Numbered from the stretch's first letter, positions 55,593 to 63,889 are shown. The stretch: 64,000 bases of DNA from Flavobacterium sp. (GCA_021740105.1 JAIPAM010000005.1:87271-151270); one strand, 5' to 3'. Notes: a model not told the origin generated them from the letters alone. Program-made: numbers and translations.

Positions 55593-56306
55593 TTATGAAA
55601 TGCGGAGTATTATAGTGTCAATTTGCTCTTTATAGGTTCTTGAAAATGGAAGTATAATTTCGTTATTGTCCAAGTAGCAATTGTTTTTACCCAAATTAAT
55701 TCTGTTTACAAAATCAATATTAATGATATGACTGTTGTGAATTCTGAAAAAATAAAAAGGCAATAATTTTTCAAAATACTTCATGGTCTTAAAAGCAGAA
55801 ATTACTTTCCCAGATTTTAAATAAAAATCGGTAGTGTTATTATCGGCTTTCAAATAAACAATATCACTAAACTTTATAAAGTTGTAATCCCCATTTGATT
55901 TGATAGAAATTTTATCTGCAAACAATGCCTTGTGCGTTTTCTGGTAACGCATCAAGCATTTACGCAATTCATTGGAGTCTATAGGATGGAGTAAAAATCC
56001 CGAAACACCTCTTTGATACGATTCAAAAGAATCTTCCTTGGCAGAGCTCAAAACAATTATCGTAGGCAAAGCATCTAAATATTCATGAAGCTCACTGAGT
56101 AGCGAAAAAGAAATCGAATGCTCATTCGGTTGTGAACTTGTAATGGACAAGAAAACAATATCAGGTTTCAATTCAAGAATTTTATTAATACTGTCGGTTT
56201 TAGTTTTACAAACCGCAACACACAGAAAATCATCAAATTCTTTAATTTGCTCTAAAGTAGTTTCACAGTAATCGGATTCGTCAATAAGGAGATAAGAAAA
56301 TTGCAT
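55593..56306 (-). CDS. LytTR-domain transcription regulator with degenerate receiver
   Basis: It has 237 residues from the ATG at 56306; an in-frame TTG at 56333 is rejected as it lies close to the promoter box. The N-terminal half has a CheY-like layout (LLIDESDYCE start), but the phospho-acceptor position is Ser54 (PDIVFLSI) and the conserved lysine is His107 (FLLHPID), so it cannot be phosphorylated in the usual way. The C-terminal LytTR domain (about 130-235) has FFRIHNSHIINIDFV and LPFSRTYKEQI. It probably binds tandem ACCGTAA sites upstream of 57440 and 63102 and the palindrome in its own promoter region. Confidence 0.85.
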   Translation of the reverse strand: MQFSYLLIDESDYCETTLEQIKEFDDFLCVAVCKTKTDSINKILELKPDIVFLSITSSQPNEHSISFSLLSELHEYLDALPTIIVLSSAKEDSFESYQRGVSGFLLHPIDSNELRKCLMRYQKTHKALFADKISIKSNGDYNFIKFSDIVYLKADNNTTDFYLKSGKVISAFKTMKYFEKLLPFYFFRIHNSHIINIDFVNRINLGKNNCYLDNNEIILPFSRTYKEQIDTIILRIS

Positions 56307-56344
56307 TTTTTGTTTGCAATTTATAGGAGGCAAAAAAATCCATT

Positions 56345-56361
56345 TTACGGTAAAACCGTAA
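56345..56361. promoter_or_regulatory. Palindrome TTACGGT-AAA-ACCGTAA between LytTR and response-regulator genes
   Basis: A perfect 7-bp inverted repeat with a 3-base centre. Each half equals the ACCGTAA unit of the distant tandem sites. On the minus side, 20 bases separate the unit from ATAAATTGCAAA, the LytTR -7 region. On the plus side, 18 bases separate it from TAAATTTG (56380-56387), the -7 box of the response-regulator gene. Confidence 0.6.
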
Positions 56362-56415
56362 TTCTTAATTTATTTTGATTAAATTTGTTTTTGTTTGATA
56401 GGTAATCATAATAAT

Positions 56416-57099
56416 ATGGATAGCGCTAAAATTACAAATAGAAACATTTTAATTGTCGACGACCACCCTCTAAACGTTGATTCTTATAAATCTTTACTTT
56501 CGGGTATTGAGTCCAATTTCAACGCTAACTATCTTTTGGCGTATGATTGTGAAGAGGCCTACAAGTTACTATTGAAAACAAATCTAAATTCAGAAACTAT
56601 CGATTTTGCATTTGTAGACATAAGCCTTCCACCGTTCGAAGAAAAAAATATTTTATCAGGTAGCGATTTAGGATTAGAAATTAGAAAACTATTTCCCCTT
56701 TGCAAAATCATTATTATTTCCATGCACAAAGAACCACTTTGGGTAAATCAAATTTATAGCAGTTTTCAACCTGAAGGCTTTATTGCTAAAAGTGATGTCA
56801 ATTACAAACTCTTCCCCGAAGTGTTTCAAAGTATTGCTAATGACGAAAAATATTTCAGTCATTCGATCAAACAGGCTCAAAAAGTGATAATTCAAAATAA
56901 TATCAATTGGGACAATCACGATAGTAAAATTCTTCAGCTGATAGAGAAAGGAATTAAAACCATCAACTTGCCAGAGTTCATCCCGCTCTCTTTGAGCACT
57001 ATCGAAAAAAGAAAAGCAAACATCAAAAAACAATTAATCATGGACTCAGGTTCCGACAAGGAACTTCTTGATGCTGCAAGAAATTTAGGTTTCTTATAA
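56416..57099 (+). CDS. NarL/LuxR-type response regulator
   Basis: It has 227 residues from the ATG at 56416; an upstream TTG at 56395 would coincide with the transcript start. The receiver is intact: Asp15-Asp16 (IVDDHP), phospho-acceptor Asp68 (FVDISLPP), Ser102 and Lys125 (IAKSD). The C-terminus (about 170-227) has an HTH with ILQLIEKGIKTINLPEFIPL and SLSTIEKRKANIKKQL, a NarL-like arrangement in a divergent form. It is the likely partner of the TPR histidine kinase. The divergent LytTR gene shares its control region. Confidence 0.83.
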   Translation: MDSAKITNRNILIVDDHPLNVDSYKSLLSGIESNFNANYLLAYDCEEAYKLLLKTNLNSETIDFAFVDISLPPFEEKNILSGSDLGLEIRKLFPLCKIIIISMHKEPLWVNQIYSSFQPEGFIAKSDVNYKLFPEVFQSIANDEKYFSHSIKQAQKVIIQNNINWDNHDSKILQLIEKGIKTINLPEFIPLSLSTIEKRKANIKKQLIMDSGSDKELLDAARNLGFL

Positions 57100-57439
57100 A
57101 AGAATAATACCTACAAATTTATTCGCTCTCACGATTACACTTACCATAATAACCTTATTTTCTCAAATCGAATTTGATACTCTTTTCTCTAAATTTTCAA
57201 ATTCACTTTGAATTGATTTAGGGAAATATTTTGGATTCAATTGCTTGTTTACAGTAAACAACTATTTTTCTATAAATAATGTGTTGTTAATCAATTAATT
57301 AATTAAAAAAATGATTTAATTGTCCATAGCAGTAAGTCAAATTAATTCAAAAAACACCGTAAAAAAAAGCTAAAAAAACCGTAATTATGTATTTGATTTA
57401 TTATCTAAAATTGCAAATAACAATTTAAAAAATAAATTT
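57100..57439. other. 340-base intergenic region with control elements
   Basis: No gene is seen. It holds a diverged copy of the CGATT...ACAC intergenic repeat (57124-57150), a perfect 17-bp palindrome TTGTTTACAGTAAACAA (57245-57261), and the tandem ACCGTAA sites with a weak promoter box next to the 57440 gene. Confidence 0.6.
57356..57413 (+). promoter_or_regulatory. Tandem ACCGTAA sites and weak promoter of the beta-helix gene
   Basis: ACCGTAA at 57356-57362 and at 57378-57384 gives a period of 22. After 21 bases comes TAAAATTG (57406-57413) followed by CAAA, a -7 box with one mismatch. The layout repeats at 63024-63080. It fits LytTR sites: direct repeats two helical turns apart at about -40 to -60. 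Confidence 0.6.
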
Positions 57440-59263
57440 ATGTCTCAAATGCAACCAATTCAAACTGTACAAACTATAGATGATTTAACACAATTTAATC
57501 CTCAAATTGGACCATATGACTGGCCTGAAGAATATGAAAAAACAACAGTTTTTGTTCAAGGGTATTATAAAGCTGGAGATGGTGGTGGCGGAATATTTAT
57601 TTACAGAAGGTATGTGAACTTAGGTGTAACTCAACCGTTTGCTGATGGTGGTATTTTTATAGAATGCGATGTAAGTGCAGAGAACGCTGATACACGAGGT
57701 ATTTGGATGAGGTCATTCAGTGGTTATATTGATGTACGATATTATGGAGCAATGGGGGCAAGTCAAAATGATACACATAAAATTCAAGCTGCAATTGATT
57801 ATGTCAGAGATAGTTTTGAAGATGTCAATATTAGATTATTTGGACATACAAATAGTAATACTGTTTATTTACCTAATGAAGCTTATTTTGTTGAAAAATT
57901 AGTCATATATAGTGGAGTTAGGCTAATAGGTGCTTCAATGCGGAATACTACAATTTGTTCAGTTGATGATGATAATCCATATTTAATTGAGCTTGGAGGA
58001 ACCCTAGTTAGGGATATAATTATACAAGATATAACATTTTATGGTAATGCGAATACTAGCCAATGGAATAGTCAGGATAATGACACTTTAAGACATAAAG
58101 GTTGCTTTGGATTTATTGCAGATGCAAATGGATGTAAAGGAATTTGGGAATCATCATTCAAGAATATTAGTATAAATTTATTTACTGGTGATAGTATTAG
58201 GTTTCAAGGTTCATATGAAGAAAATGATTGGTCTATGCCAATGCAATTTATAACTATGGAGGGTGTACAAGTTGAAAGTGTTGGTCAATTAAAAATTAAT
58301 CATCCAGAATTTATTAATAATTATCATGCTTTAGTTTTATTTGGAGCATGTGGTCAATTTTCGTTCAATAATTGTAGATTTGATGGTAGTTCATTTCCAA
58401 ACAATCCAAATGACCCCTCTTATATATATACAACTAATAATGTATTTATTGGTAATGTGCCTTTAAATCCAGTTATTAATCCAATTTTATTGCCACATCC
58501 AAGTGTAATCACATTTAACACTTGTACCTTTCAAATGGGTGCTTTAGGAATTCAAATAGAATCTAGTAACAATATAAAAATTGATAGTTGTTGGTTTGAA
58601 CGATTCGAAAGAGCAATTGTTGCAAAAGGTCGTTTTGCAACCTCAAAATCAATTAATATATTGAATAGTAGTTTTGGATTTTGTGCAGGAAACTATGGTG
58701 GTTATCCTGATAATACAGGAAGGGTAATTACTGCTCAAAATTCTCAACTTAATGTACATAATAATTATGTCATAGATCCTCTTCAAACTGAATCTACATT
58801 GTTTATAGGTGCTGATACAGAAATAATAAATGGTATAGAGGTTCCTGCTAGAAATATTGGAATAAATAGTTCTGGTAATTATTTTGAACCAAATTCTGGA
58901 GGTAATAGTACATACTTAGGATACACCAATGGATTAAAAAGAGATATAAATATTACTAATTTAAACAATAATTATATTCACTTACAAAGTTCAAAAACAA
59001 TTTATTTAAGAAATGATTCTAATAATACTAAAACCATAAGTTCTATATATTCTTATAGTGTTGGGGGTGAATATCTTTTTATTAGATCAGACCAAGGGAC
59101 TATAAAATTTACAGAATCAGGGAATTTATATCTTGGCAATAGAGAAAAAATAACTCTTCTAAATGGAGATATTGCTATTTTTGTGAAAATTGACGAAGAA
59201 GTACATACTGATTCTGTTTATTATGAAACTTATAATTTAATAAACATATGGCCAAGAGTATAA
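57440..59263 (+). CDS. Beta-helix (pectate-lyase-3-like) protein without signal peptide
   Basis: It has 607 residues. The early segment GYYKAGDGGGGIFIYRR and the VRYYGAMGASQNDTHKIQAAID motif near residues 97-117 mark the pectate-lyase-3/GH28-related fold, with many short beta-strand repeats (NNIKIDSCWFERFERA and similar) to about residue 500. Phage tail spikes and polysaccharide enzymes share this fold. No signal peptide or T9SS tail is present, which is odd for a surface enzyme. The substrate is unknown. It has its own LytTR-like control region. Confidence 0.7.
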   Translation: MSQMQPIQTVQTIDDLTQFNPQIGPYDWPEEYEKTTVFVQGYYKAGDGGGGIFIYRRYVNLGVTQPFADGGIFIECDVSAENADTRGIWMRSFSGYIDVRYYGAMGASQNDTHKIQAAIDYVRDSFEDVNIRLFGHTNSNTVYLPNEAYFVEKLVIYSGVRLIGASMRNTTICSVDDDNPYLIELGGTLVRDIIIQDITFYGNANTSQWNSQDNDTLRHKGCFGFIADANGCKGIWESSFKNISINLFTGDSIRFQGSYEENDWSMPMQFITMEGVQVESVGQLKINHPEFINNYHALVLFGACGQFSFNNCRFDGSSFPNNPNDPSYIYTTNNVFIGNVPLNPVINPILLPHPSVITFNTCTFQMGALGIQIESSNNIKIDSCWFERFERAIVAKGRFATSKSINILNSSFGFCAGNYGGYPDNTGRVITAQNSQLNVHNNYVIDPLQTESTLFIGADTEIINGIEVPARNIGINSSGNYFEPNSGGNSTYLGYTNGLKRDINITNLNNNYIHLQSSKTIYLRNDSNNTKTISSIYSYSVGGEYLFIRSDQGTIKFTESGNLYLGNREKITLLNGDIAIFVKIDEEVHTDSVYYETYNLINIWPRV

Positions 59264-59333
59264 TTTAAATGAAAATAATATTTTATTATTATAAACATTT
59301 AGTATTTTTATTAATTAATTCAAATTTTAAATT

Positions 59334-60842
59334 ATGAGAAATATCCTTTTTATATGTATTTCAGTTTTCACCTCTTTAGGTTTTTCTCAAAATGACGGTA
59401 GTTTAGATACTTCATTTGGAAGTGGTGGAATTGTTATTAATGATGCATTTACATCAACAGGAGCTGACTTAACTATTCTCAGTGATGGCAAAATTCTGGT
59501 TGCAGGATATTTAAGTTCAATAACTTTAAGACGGTACAATCCTGATGGTACTCCTGACACTACTTTTAATCCAGTTAACACGGGTGTTTTCGGCGGAGTT
59601 TCCAGTATGGTACTTCAACCCGATCAAAAAGTACTTGTTGCAGGACTTTCAACATCGCTTACAGGATTTATTATTCGATTCAATCAAGATGGAACTCTAG
59701 ATACCAACTTTGGTGTTGGAGGTATTGTAAACACTAGTTTTTATAACATTACAAAAATTAAATTAAATTCTACTACCAATAAATTAATTATTGGAGCAGT
59801 TACTAGAGTTGGTACCAACAACTATTTTTCAATTGCTCGTTATAATTCAAATGGTTCAATCGATACTACTTTTAATAATAACGGTGTTTTAACTTTTCCA
59901 ACTGCCTACTCATTTCCTAAAATTTCTGATATTAAATTTGACTCTTCAAATAGAATAGTAGCTTGCGGTTCATATCATTTTGATTCAAATTTGTATTCTT
60001 CTTTTGCAACTGACAATTTCTTATGTAGAGTAAATAATGATGGAACGTTAGACAATTCTTTTTCAGACGATGGTATTTTAATAGTCGATAAGGGCACCTA
60101 TAATTCTGAAAAATTTAATGAATCCAATGCTATCATTTTGAAAAGTAATGGTTCGATATTAATTGCTGGAACTAAAGGAACTGATCCAAGTTCAGGAAGA
60201 AATTTTGCATTGTACGAAGTAAATTCAAATGGTATTTTAACCAGTCCGAATATGCCATTACAATTCAATGTAGTTAATAATAAATCGGATATAGCGAGTT
60301 GTATGGCCGTTGATAATTTTGGTAAAATAGTTTTGGCTGGAAAATCTGGTAATGGGAGTTTACAGAATAGTTTTTCTTTGCTAAGATTAAATTCAGATTA
60401 TACGGTCGATGCCACTTTTGGAACTAATGGTGTTGTGACTACTTTTTCTGAATTAAATAATAATAGATTGTATAATATCGCTATCCAACCAGACAATAAA
60501 ATTGTTGCTGTAGGTACTATTAAATTAGGTTCAAATGCTTCGTTTGAAGATAAAATGTGCCTTGTTCGTTATATAGGTACAACAGCACTAGGAAATCCTC
60601 AATTTAATAATAATGAATTTCAAGTTTTTCCTAATCCAGTTTCTACTAAATTAAATCTTCAGATGACTAGTTTTTCTGCAGAAAATTACAATTATGAAAT
60701 ATCAGATATCAATGGCAGAATAATGATTAAAGGTACTATTGAACAAGAAAATACAGCTATTGATTTAGAAAACTTATCCAAGGGAATTTATATCATAAAG
60801 ACTTCTAATAATTCAAAACCTAAGAAAATAATTAAAAAGTAG
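59334..60842 (+). CDS. Delta-60 repeat protein with T9SS type A sorting domain
   Basis: It has 502 residues with a signal peptide (MRNILFICISVFTSLGFSQ). Then come about seven delta-60 units of the form DGSLDTSFGSGGIV...LSDGKILVAG, predicted to form a beta-propeller. The C-terminal 80 residues are a T9SS sorting domain (FQVFPNPVSTKLNLQ, ending KPKKIIKK). It is a secreted or surface protein. It follows the beta-helix gene by 70 bases; linkage to it is unproven. Confidence 0.85.
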   Translation: MRNILFICISVFTSLGFSQNDGSLDTSFGSGGIVINDAFTSTGADLTILSDGKILVAGYLSSITLRRYNPDGTPDTTFNPVNTGVFGGVSSMVLQPDQKVLVAGLSTSLTGFIIRFNQDGTLDTNFGVGGIVNTSFYNITKIKLNSTTNKLIIGAVTRVGTNNYFSIARYNSNGSIDTTFNNNGVLTFPTAYSFPKISDIKFDSSNRIVACGSYHFDSNLYSSFATDNFLCRVNNDGTLDNSFSDDGILIVDKGTYNSEKFNESNAIILKSNGSILIAGTKGTDPSSGRNFALYEVNSNGILTSPNMPLQFNVVNNKSDIASCMAVDNFGKIVLAGKSGNGSLQNSFSLLRLNSDYTVDATFGTNGVVTTFSELNNNRLYNIAIQPDNKIVAVGTIKLGSNASFEDKMCLVRYIGTTALGNPQFNNNEFQVFPNPVSTKLNLQMTSFSAENYNYEISDINGRIMIKGTIEQENTAIDLENLSKGIYIIKTSNNSKPKKIIKK

Positions 60843-60910
60843 AAGGGATATAAAGGCAGTAGTTATTAAATTAATATTTTATTAAAAATGAGTTTAATAA
60901 AAGTTTCAAT

Positions 60911-60945
60911 ATCTCCCGCTCGATTCCTTTCGCATTACACTATCA
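60911..60945. repeat. Intergenic repeat copy with CGATTCCTTTCGC
   Basis: CGATTCCTTTCGC at 60922-60934 recurs at 62968-62980. Both are preceded by a CTC-rich stretch and lie in gaps before a gene. The stretch 60843-60973 has no gene. Confidence 0.5.
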
Positions 60946-60973
60946 TCATAATATATATCAGTAGAAAAAGGAA

Positions 60974-61709
60974 ATGCAAACGATTTATATAAAAAAAATG
61001 GCTGGAAACTTAAATATTAATAGCGTAATTAAGCTTTTTATCATTGTAATTTTATTTACATCCTGTGAAAAAGTGTTGGTGGGAAAAATCATATCCGGAT
61101 CAAATTGAGTTAGGGGTAAATGCCATACAATATGAATATAATTTTAATGTTCCGGTGTTTAATGCAGCAGCTTATAATCAATCAACTACATTTTTTTCAT
61201 TTAATGGAGTCAATTACAATCAGTTTGGTCAAGTAATTCCAACAATGCCAACTGGAAAAGGTAACTTTCAGTTTGACACCGAAAGCACTAAATGGGTTAT
61301 GGATATTGTTGTTTTAGGATATCCTATTACAGCTATTGATATGAATAGTGCAATAGATGCTTTAGCAATGCAACTTGTTAATAGTCTGCCTTCTAGTTCA
61401 TCTGCAAGAGCTGAAATTATTCAAAAAATGTAAAATGATCAAATAAAATTTAATGTCGTAAATGCAGTTCCGTTTTCTAATAAAGTGAAATTTATAACTA
61501 CTGATGTAGAATGGACTTCAAACGATCATAGATTAACACATTACTTTGATTTTAACTTCACATTTACTTGGAATAGTAATATGACTGGTTGGAGTGATTA
61601 TTTATCTGGTCTAAATGGTGCTACAGCTTACACAAATGTTGAAGCAGATATCTATGGTGCTGCATTTTATGCCAACCAATGGGGTGGTTCAAGATTATTA
61701 TTTAGATAA
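60974..61709 (+). pseudogene. Broken lipoprotein gene (frameshift plus in-frame stop)
   Basis: A lipoprotein signal starts at ATG 60998 (or 60974): SVIKLFIIVILFTSC with Cys23. Directly after the Cys the frame is wrong. Removing one A from the A5 run at 61068-61072 joins it to a long frame (KCWWEKSYPDQIELG onward). That frame is open to 61709 except for one TAA at 61431-61433. Before the stop it ends EIIQKM, and after it runs on NDQIKFNVVNAVPFSNKVK to NQWGGSRLLFR. The repaired protein would have about 237 residues and is an unknown lipoprotein. Sequencing error in the A-run is an alternative for the first lesion, not for the stop. Confidence 0.7.
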
Positions 61710-61725
61710 TGAATAATCAAATTAT

Positions 61726-61752
61726 CTAAACTATTCATAAAGAATAGTTTAG
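61726..61752. other. 11-bp hairpin between the lipoprotein remnant and the next gene
   Basis: CTAAACTATTC and GAATAGTTTAG flank an ATAAA loop. No strong T-run follows, so it is a weak terminator or a processing site. Confidence 0.5.
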
Positions 61753-61776
61753 ACAATTTATTAAAAAAATAAAAAC

Positions 61777-62304
61777 ATGAAAAAAACAACTTTATTAATT
61801 TGTATACTAATTACTCAATTTGGATGGAGCCAATCAGATGGCTTATTAAAAAACAGACAATTGAGGTTGAATTTTATTAACCCTGGTTTTACTTTTGAAA
61901 AATCAATTTCAAATAGCAGTTCATTGCTCTTTCAAAGTGAAATTATTTATGGTTTTAATGTTAGGGGGAATGAAACTACTCATTTGTTTGCTCCGTTAAT
62001 AGAAACTCAATACCGTTATTATTATAATTTGAATAGTCGAAAAGAGAAACAAAAAAACATTTCAAATAATTCGGGTAGTTATCTTGCTGCAACTACAATG
62101 TATGGTTTAAAACCATTAAATAATGATAATTTTATAAGTAGGTATGACGGATTTACTTTTGGTGCTTTATGGGGTTTTCAAAAAACATATAAAAGTAAAC
62201 TTAATATTGGTGCAGAGATTGGATTAGGATATAATATGTCAGAAAATCAACCTAAAAAAGTGGTTCACCTTATCGGAATAAAATTTGGTTATGTGCTATT
62301 TTAA
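61777..62304 (+). CDS. Outer-membrane beta-barrel-like protein (175 residues)
   Basis: A signal peptide (MKKTTLLICILITQFGWSQ) precedes a mature part with alternating aromatic and small residues ending in Phe (GIKFGYVLF), as in small barrels. No family is recognised. It overlaps the next gene by 14 bases, so the two are co-translated. Confidence 0.65.
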   Translation: MKKTTLLICILITQFGWSQSDGLLKNRQLRLNFINPGFTFEKSISNSSSLLFQSEIIYGFNVRGNETTHLFAPLIETQYRYYYNLNSRKEKQKNISNNSGSYLAATTMYGLKPLNNDNFISRYDGFTFGALWGFQKTYKSKLNIGAEIGLGYNMSENQPKKVVHLIGIKFGYVLF

Positions 62305-62953
62305 AAAAATAATTTTTCTATTACTTTTTTCAATAGCTGCAAATGCACAGTTAGCAAGACCCTTTGTAGATGTTAGCGTTAATAGAGAATCATTATCCGG
62401 AAATAACACTATTTTTAATTGCGGTTTGGGGATAGAGTTTAGAATTTTAAGATTTATATCCCCCGAAATTAGTGCAGGATTTAGTTTGAAAAATGAAATT
62501 GAGAAAGCTTCCTTTGATAGTAATAACATATTAAATGGATATTCATTTTCTAAAGCAAACAGTATAAATTTTAGCTTTTGTCCAAAAATATTGATTTATA
62601 CCGAAGAGGAAAACCATTATAGTATTAGTATTTTACCGAAATATTCATTTTCAAAAATTAACGCTTCAATTGACTATGCAACCGTTCAAAACCTAGATAT
62701 TATATTGCCATTTAAAAACGAAATTGCATCAGCAAATGTTCATTCTTTTACTATTGGTGTGGGATTTAATATTAATTTAGATAAAGAAATGCAACAAACT
62801 TTAGCTTTTAATTTATACCTTAATAACATAGATTTCGGTAAAGCATTGAACCAATTTGAAAAATTAAACAACAGTGTAAACACTAAAAATTATTTAGGTT
62901 TTGGATTAATTTACTATTTTTCATTTTCTTCAGATCACGTAGTAAAAAAATAA
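62291..62953 (+). CDS. Outer-membrane beta-barrel-like protein (220 residues)
   Basis: The ATG at 62291 gives the signal peptide MCYFKKIIFLLLFSIAANAQ; an upstream in-frame TTG at 62285 is less likely. The mature part shows repeated amphipathic strands (ISPEISAGFSLKNEI, YSISILPKYSFSKI, LGFGLIYYFSF) of a porin-like or OprF-like barrel. It is paired with the preceding barrel-like gene. Confidence 0.65.
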   Translation: MCYFKKIIFLLLFSIAANAQLARPFVDVSVNRESLSGNNTIFNCGLGIEFRILRFISPEISAGFSLKNEIEKASFDSNNILNGYSFSKANSINFSFCPKILIYTEEENHYSISILPKYSFSKINASIDYATVQNLDIILPFKNEIASANVHSFTIGVGFNINLDKEMQQTLAFNLYLNNIDFGKALNQFEKLNNSVNTKNYLGFGLIYYFSFSSDHVVKK

Positions 62954-62960
62954 TTCCCTC

Positions 62961-62985
62961 TCTCGTGCGATTCCTTTCGCGTGTA
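62961..62985. repeat. Second copy of the CGATTCCTTTCGC intergenic repeat
   Basis: TCTCGTGCGATTCCTTTCGC matches 60911-60934 over its core. It lies between the barrel gene and the LytTR-type sites. Confidence 0.5.
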
Positions 62986-63023
62986 TAAAATGTCTTGGAC
63001 TCTCGAAATCACACTCCAAAAAC

Positions 63024-63080
63024 ACCGTAAAAAAAACACCAAAACACCGTAAAATACTTCAAAAAACTATTCCAAAATTG
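63024..63080 (+). promoter_or_regulatory. Tandem ACCGTAA sites and weak promoter of the 63102 gene
   Basis: ACCGTAA at 63024-63030 and 63046-63052 gives a period of 22, identical to the 57 kb site. After 20 bases comes CAAAATTG (63073-63080) followed by CAAA. The pair of promoters shares spacing and box, so one regulator is likely. Confidence 0.6.
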
Positions 63081-63101
63081 CAAAGAATAAAAAATATAAA
63101 T

Positions 63102-63392
63102 ATGGCACTATTTAATATAACTGATATGACCTATAGGGGATATCAATGGACTGCTTATCCAAATGACAATCCAAAAGTAACAGGAAATCCTGATAGTACA
63201 AGATTTAGTAGACATGAAGGATATGAAGTCCTGTATCTTATAAATACTCTCGCAAATGGATGGAATTTAAGTAAAGTTAGCGATTGTCAAAAAATGGAAA
63301 AAATGATTCAAGAAGGATTGCCATCAACTACAATTATGCAAGTCGATGTAAAAGAATGGATTAGAATTAACTGGATAAATAATAAGGAATAG
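63102..63392 (+). CDS. 96-residue cytoplasmic protein of unknown function under LytTR-like control
   Basis: The start at ATG 63102 (MALFNITDMTYRGYQWTAYP) is chosen because the in-frame TTG at 63078 is inside the promoter box. The protein has Trp/Tyr-rich N-terminal motifs (YRGYQWTAYPNDNPKVTG), a HEGYEVLYLINTLA helix and a C-terminal DVKEWIRINW. There is no signal peptide or membrane span. The family is not recognised. It shares its control layout with the beta-helix gene, so both may act in the same response. Confidence 0.65.
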   Translation: MALFNITDMTYRGYQWTAYPNDNPKVTGNPDSTRFSRHEGYEVLYLINTLANGWNLSKVSDCQKMEKMIQEGLPSTTIMQVDVKEWIRINWINNKE

Positions 63393-63434
63393 ACTATTTC
63401 AAGTAACAACATAAATAAAAACAAAACCACCCAC

Positions 63435-63463
63435 ACCCTTTGTCACCCTGACAACGGAAGGGT
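63435..63463. repeat. REP-like hairpin with TGTCACCCTGACA core
   Basis: ACCCTT pairs with AAGGGT around the stem TGTCA-CCC-TGACA. It is GC-rich against an AT-rich background and looks like a diverged TGTCACCCTGA...AAGGGT repeat common in Bacteroidota intergenic DNA. It could also end the 63102 transcript. Confidence 0.5.
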
Positions 63464-63486
63464 CACATAATATAAAAACAAAACTC

Positions 63487-63663
63487 ATGAACAAAATCAT
63501 CACAATCATTACCATCGCATTACTAACAACAACAGTAAATGCACAAGAAAAAAAATCAAAGACCTACAACCAATCACGTAGCGCAGAAACAGGTCGATAC
63601 GTCACAAACAAAGAAGCCAAATCTAAACCAAGTACTACCTATACCACAAAAAAAAGACGATAA
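63487..63663 (+). CDS. Small secreted basic protein (58 residues)
   Basis: A signal peptide (MNKIITIITIALLTTTVNAQ) is followed by 38 polar, lysine- and threonine-rich residues ending TKKRR. No family is recognised. It lies after the REP-like hairpin and before the PIN fragment. The clear AQ-type cleavage site makes it a probable real gene. Confidence 0.55.
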   Translation: MNKIITIITIALLTTTVNAQEKKSKTYNQSRSAETGRYVTNKEAKSKPSTTYTTKKRR

Positions 63664-63691
63664 AAATCAAACTAGAAATATTATACAATTT

Positions 63692-63889
63692 ATGGCTAAA
63701 AAAAGCACTGAATATATAGACGCATTAGTTTTCATTGATACCAATATTTTACTTGACTTTTATAGAATTAGAAAGTCAAACATTTCTATGAAGTATTTAG
63801 AGGAAATTGAAAAACATAAAGAACTTATAATTATAACTAGCCAAGTAGAAATGGAATTTAATGTAAATCGTCAGCAAAAAATGTACTGA
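63692..63889 (+). pseudogene. PIN-domain gene fragment, cut by an insertion sequence
   Basis: The frame starts MAKKSTEYIDALVFIDTN and carries the PIN-domain core FIDTNILLDFYR (first acidic residue of the active site) and SQVEMEFNVNRQQKM, a PIN_8-like pattern. PIN_8 proteins usually have several hundred residues; this stops after 65. The stop TGA (63887-63889) lies within TGTACTGATTTAGTC, which looks like an IS3-type left end. The gene is thus probably disrupted. PIN domains are RNases, often in toxin or defence proteins. Confidence 0.5.

Noticed and set aside
55317..55598. 93-codon plus-strand frame between the LytTR and lipoprotein genes
   Set aside because: No start context or known composition; the stretch is better explained as the minus-strand promoter and hairpin leader.
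56689..57033. 114-codon frame antisense to the response regulator
   Set aside because: Overlaps a gene with intact receiver residues; no family features of its own.
57440..59263. Calling the beta-helix protein a phage tail spike
   Set aside because: The fold is shared with many polysaccharide enzymes and no phage structural genes are adjacent.
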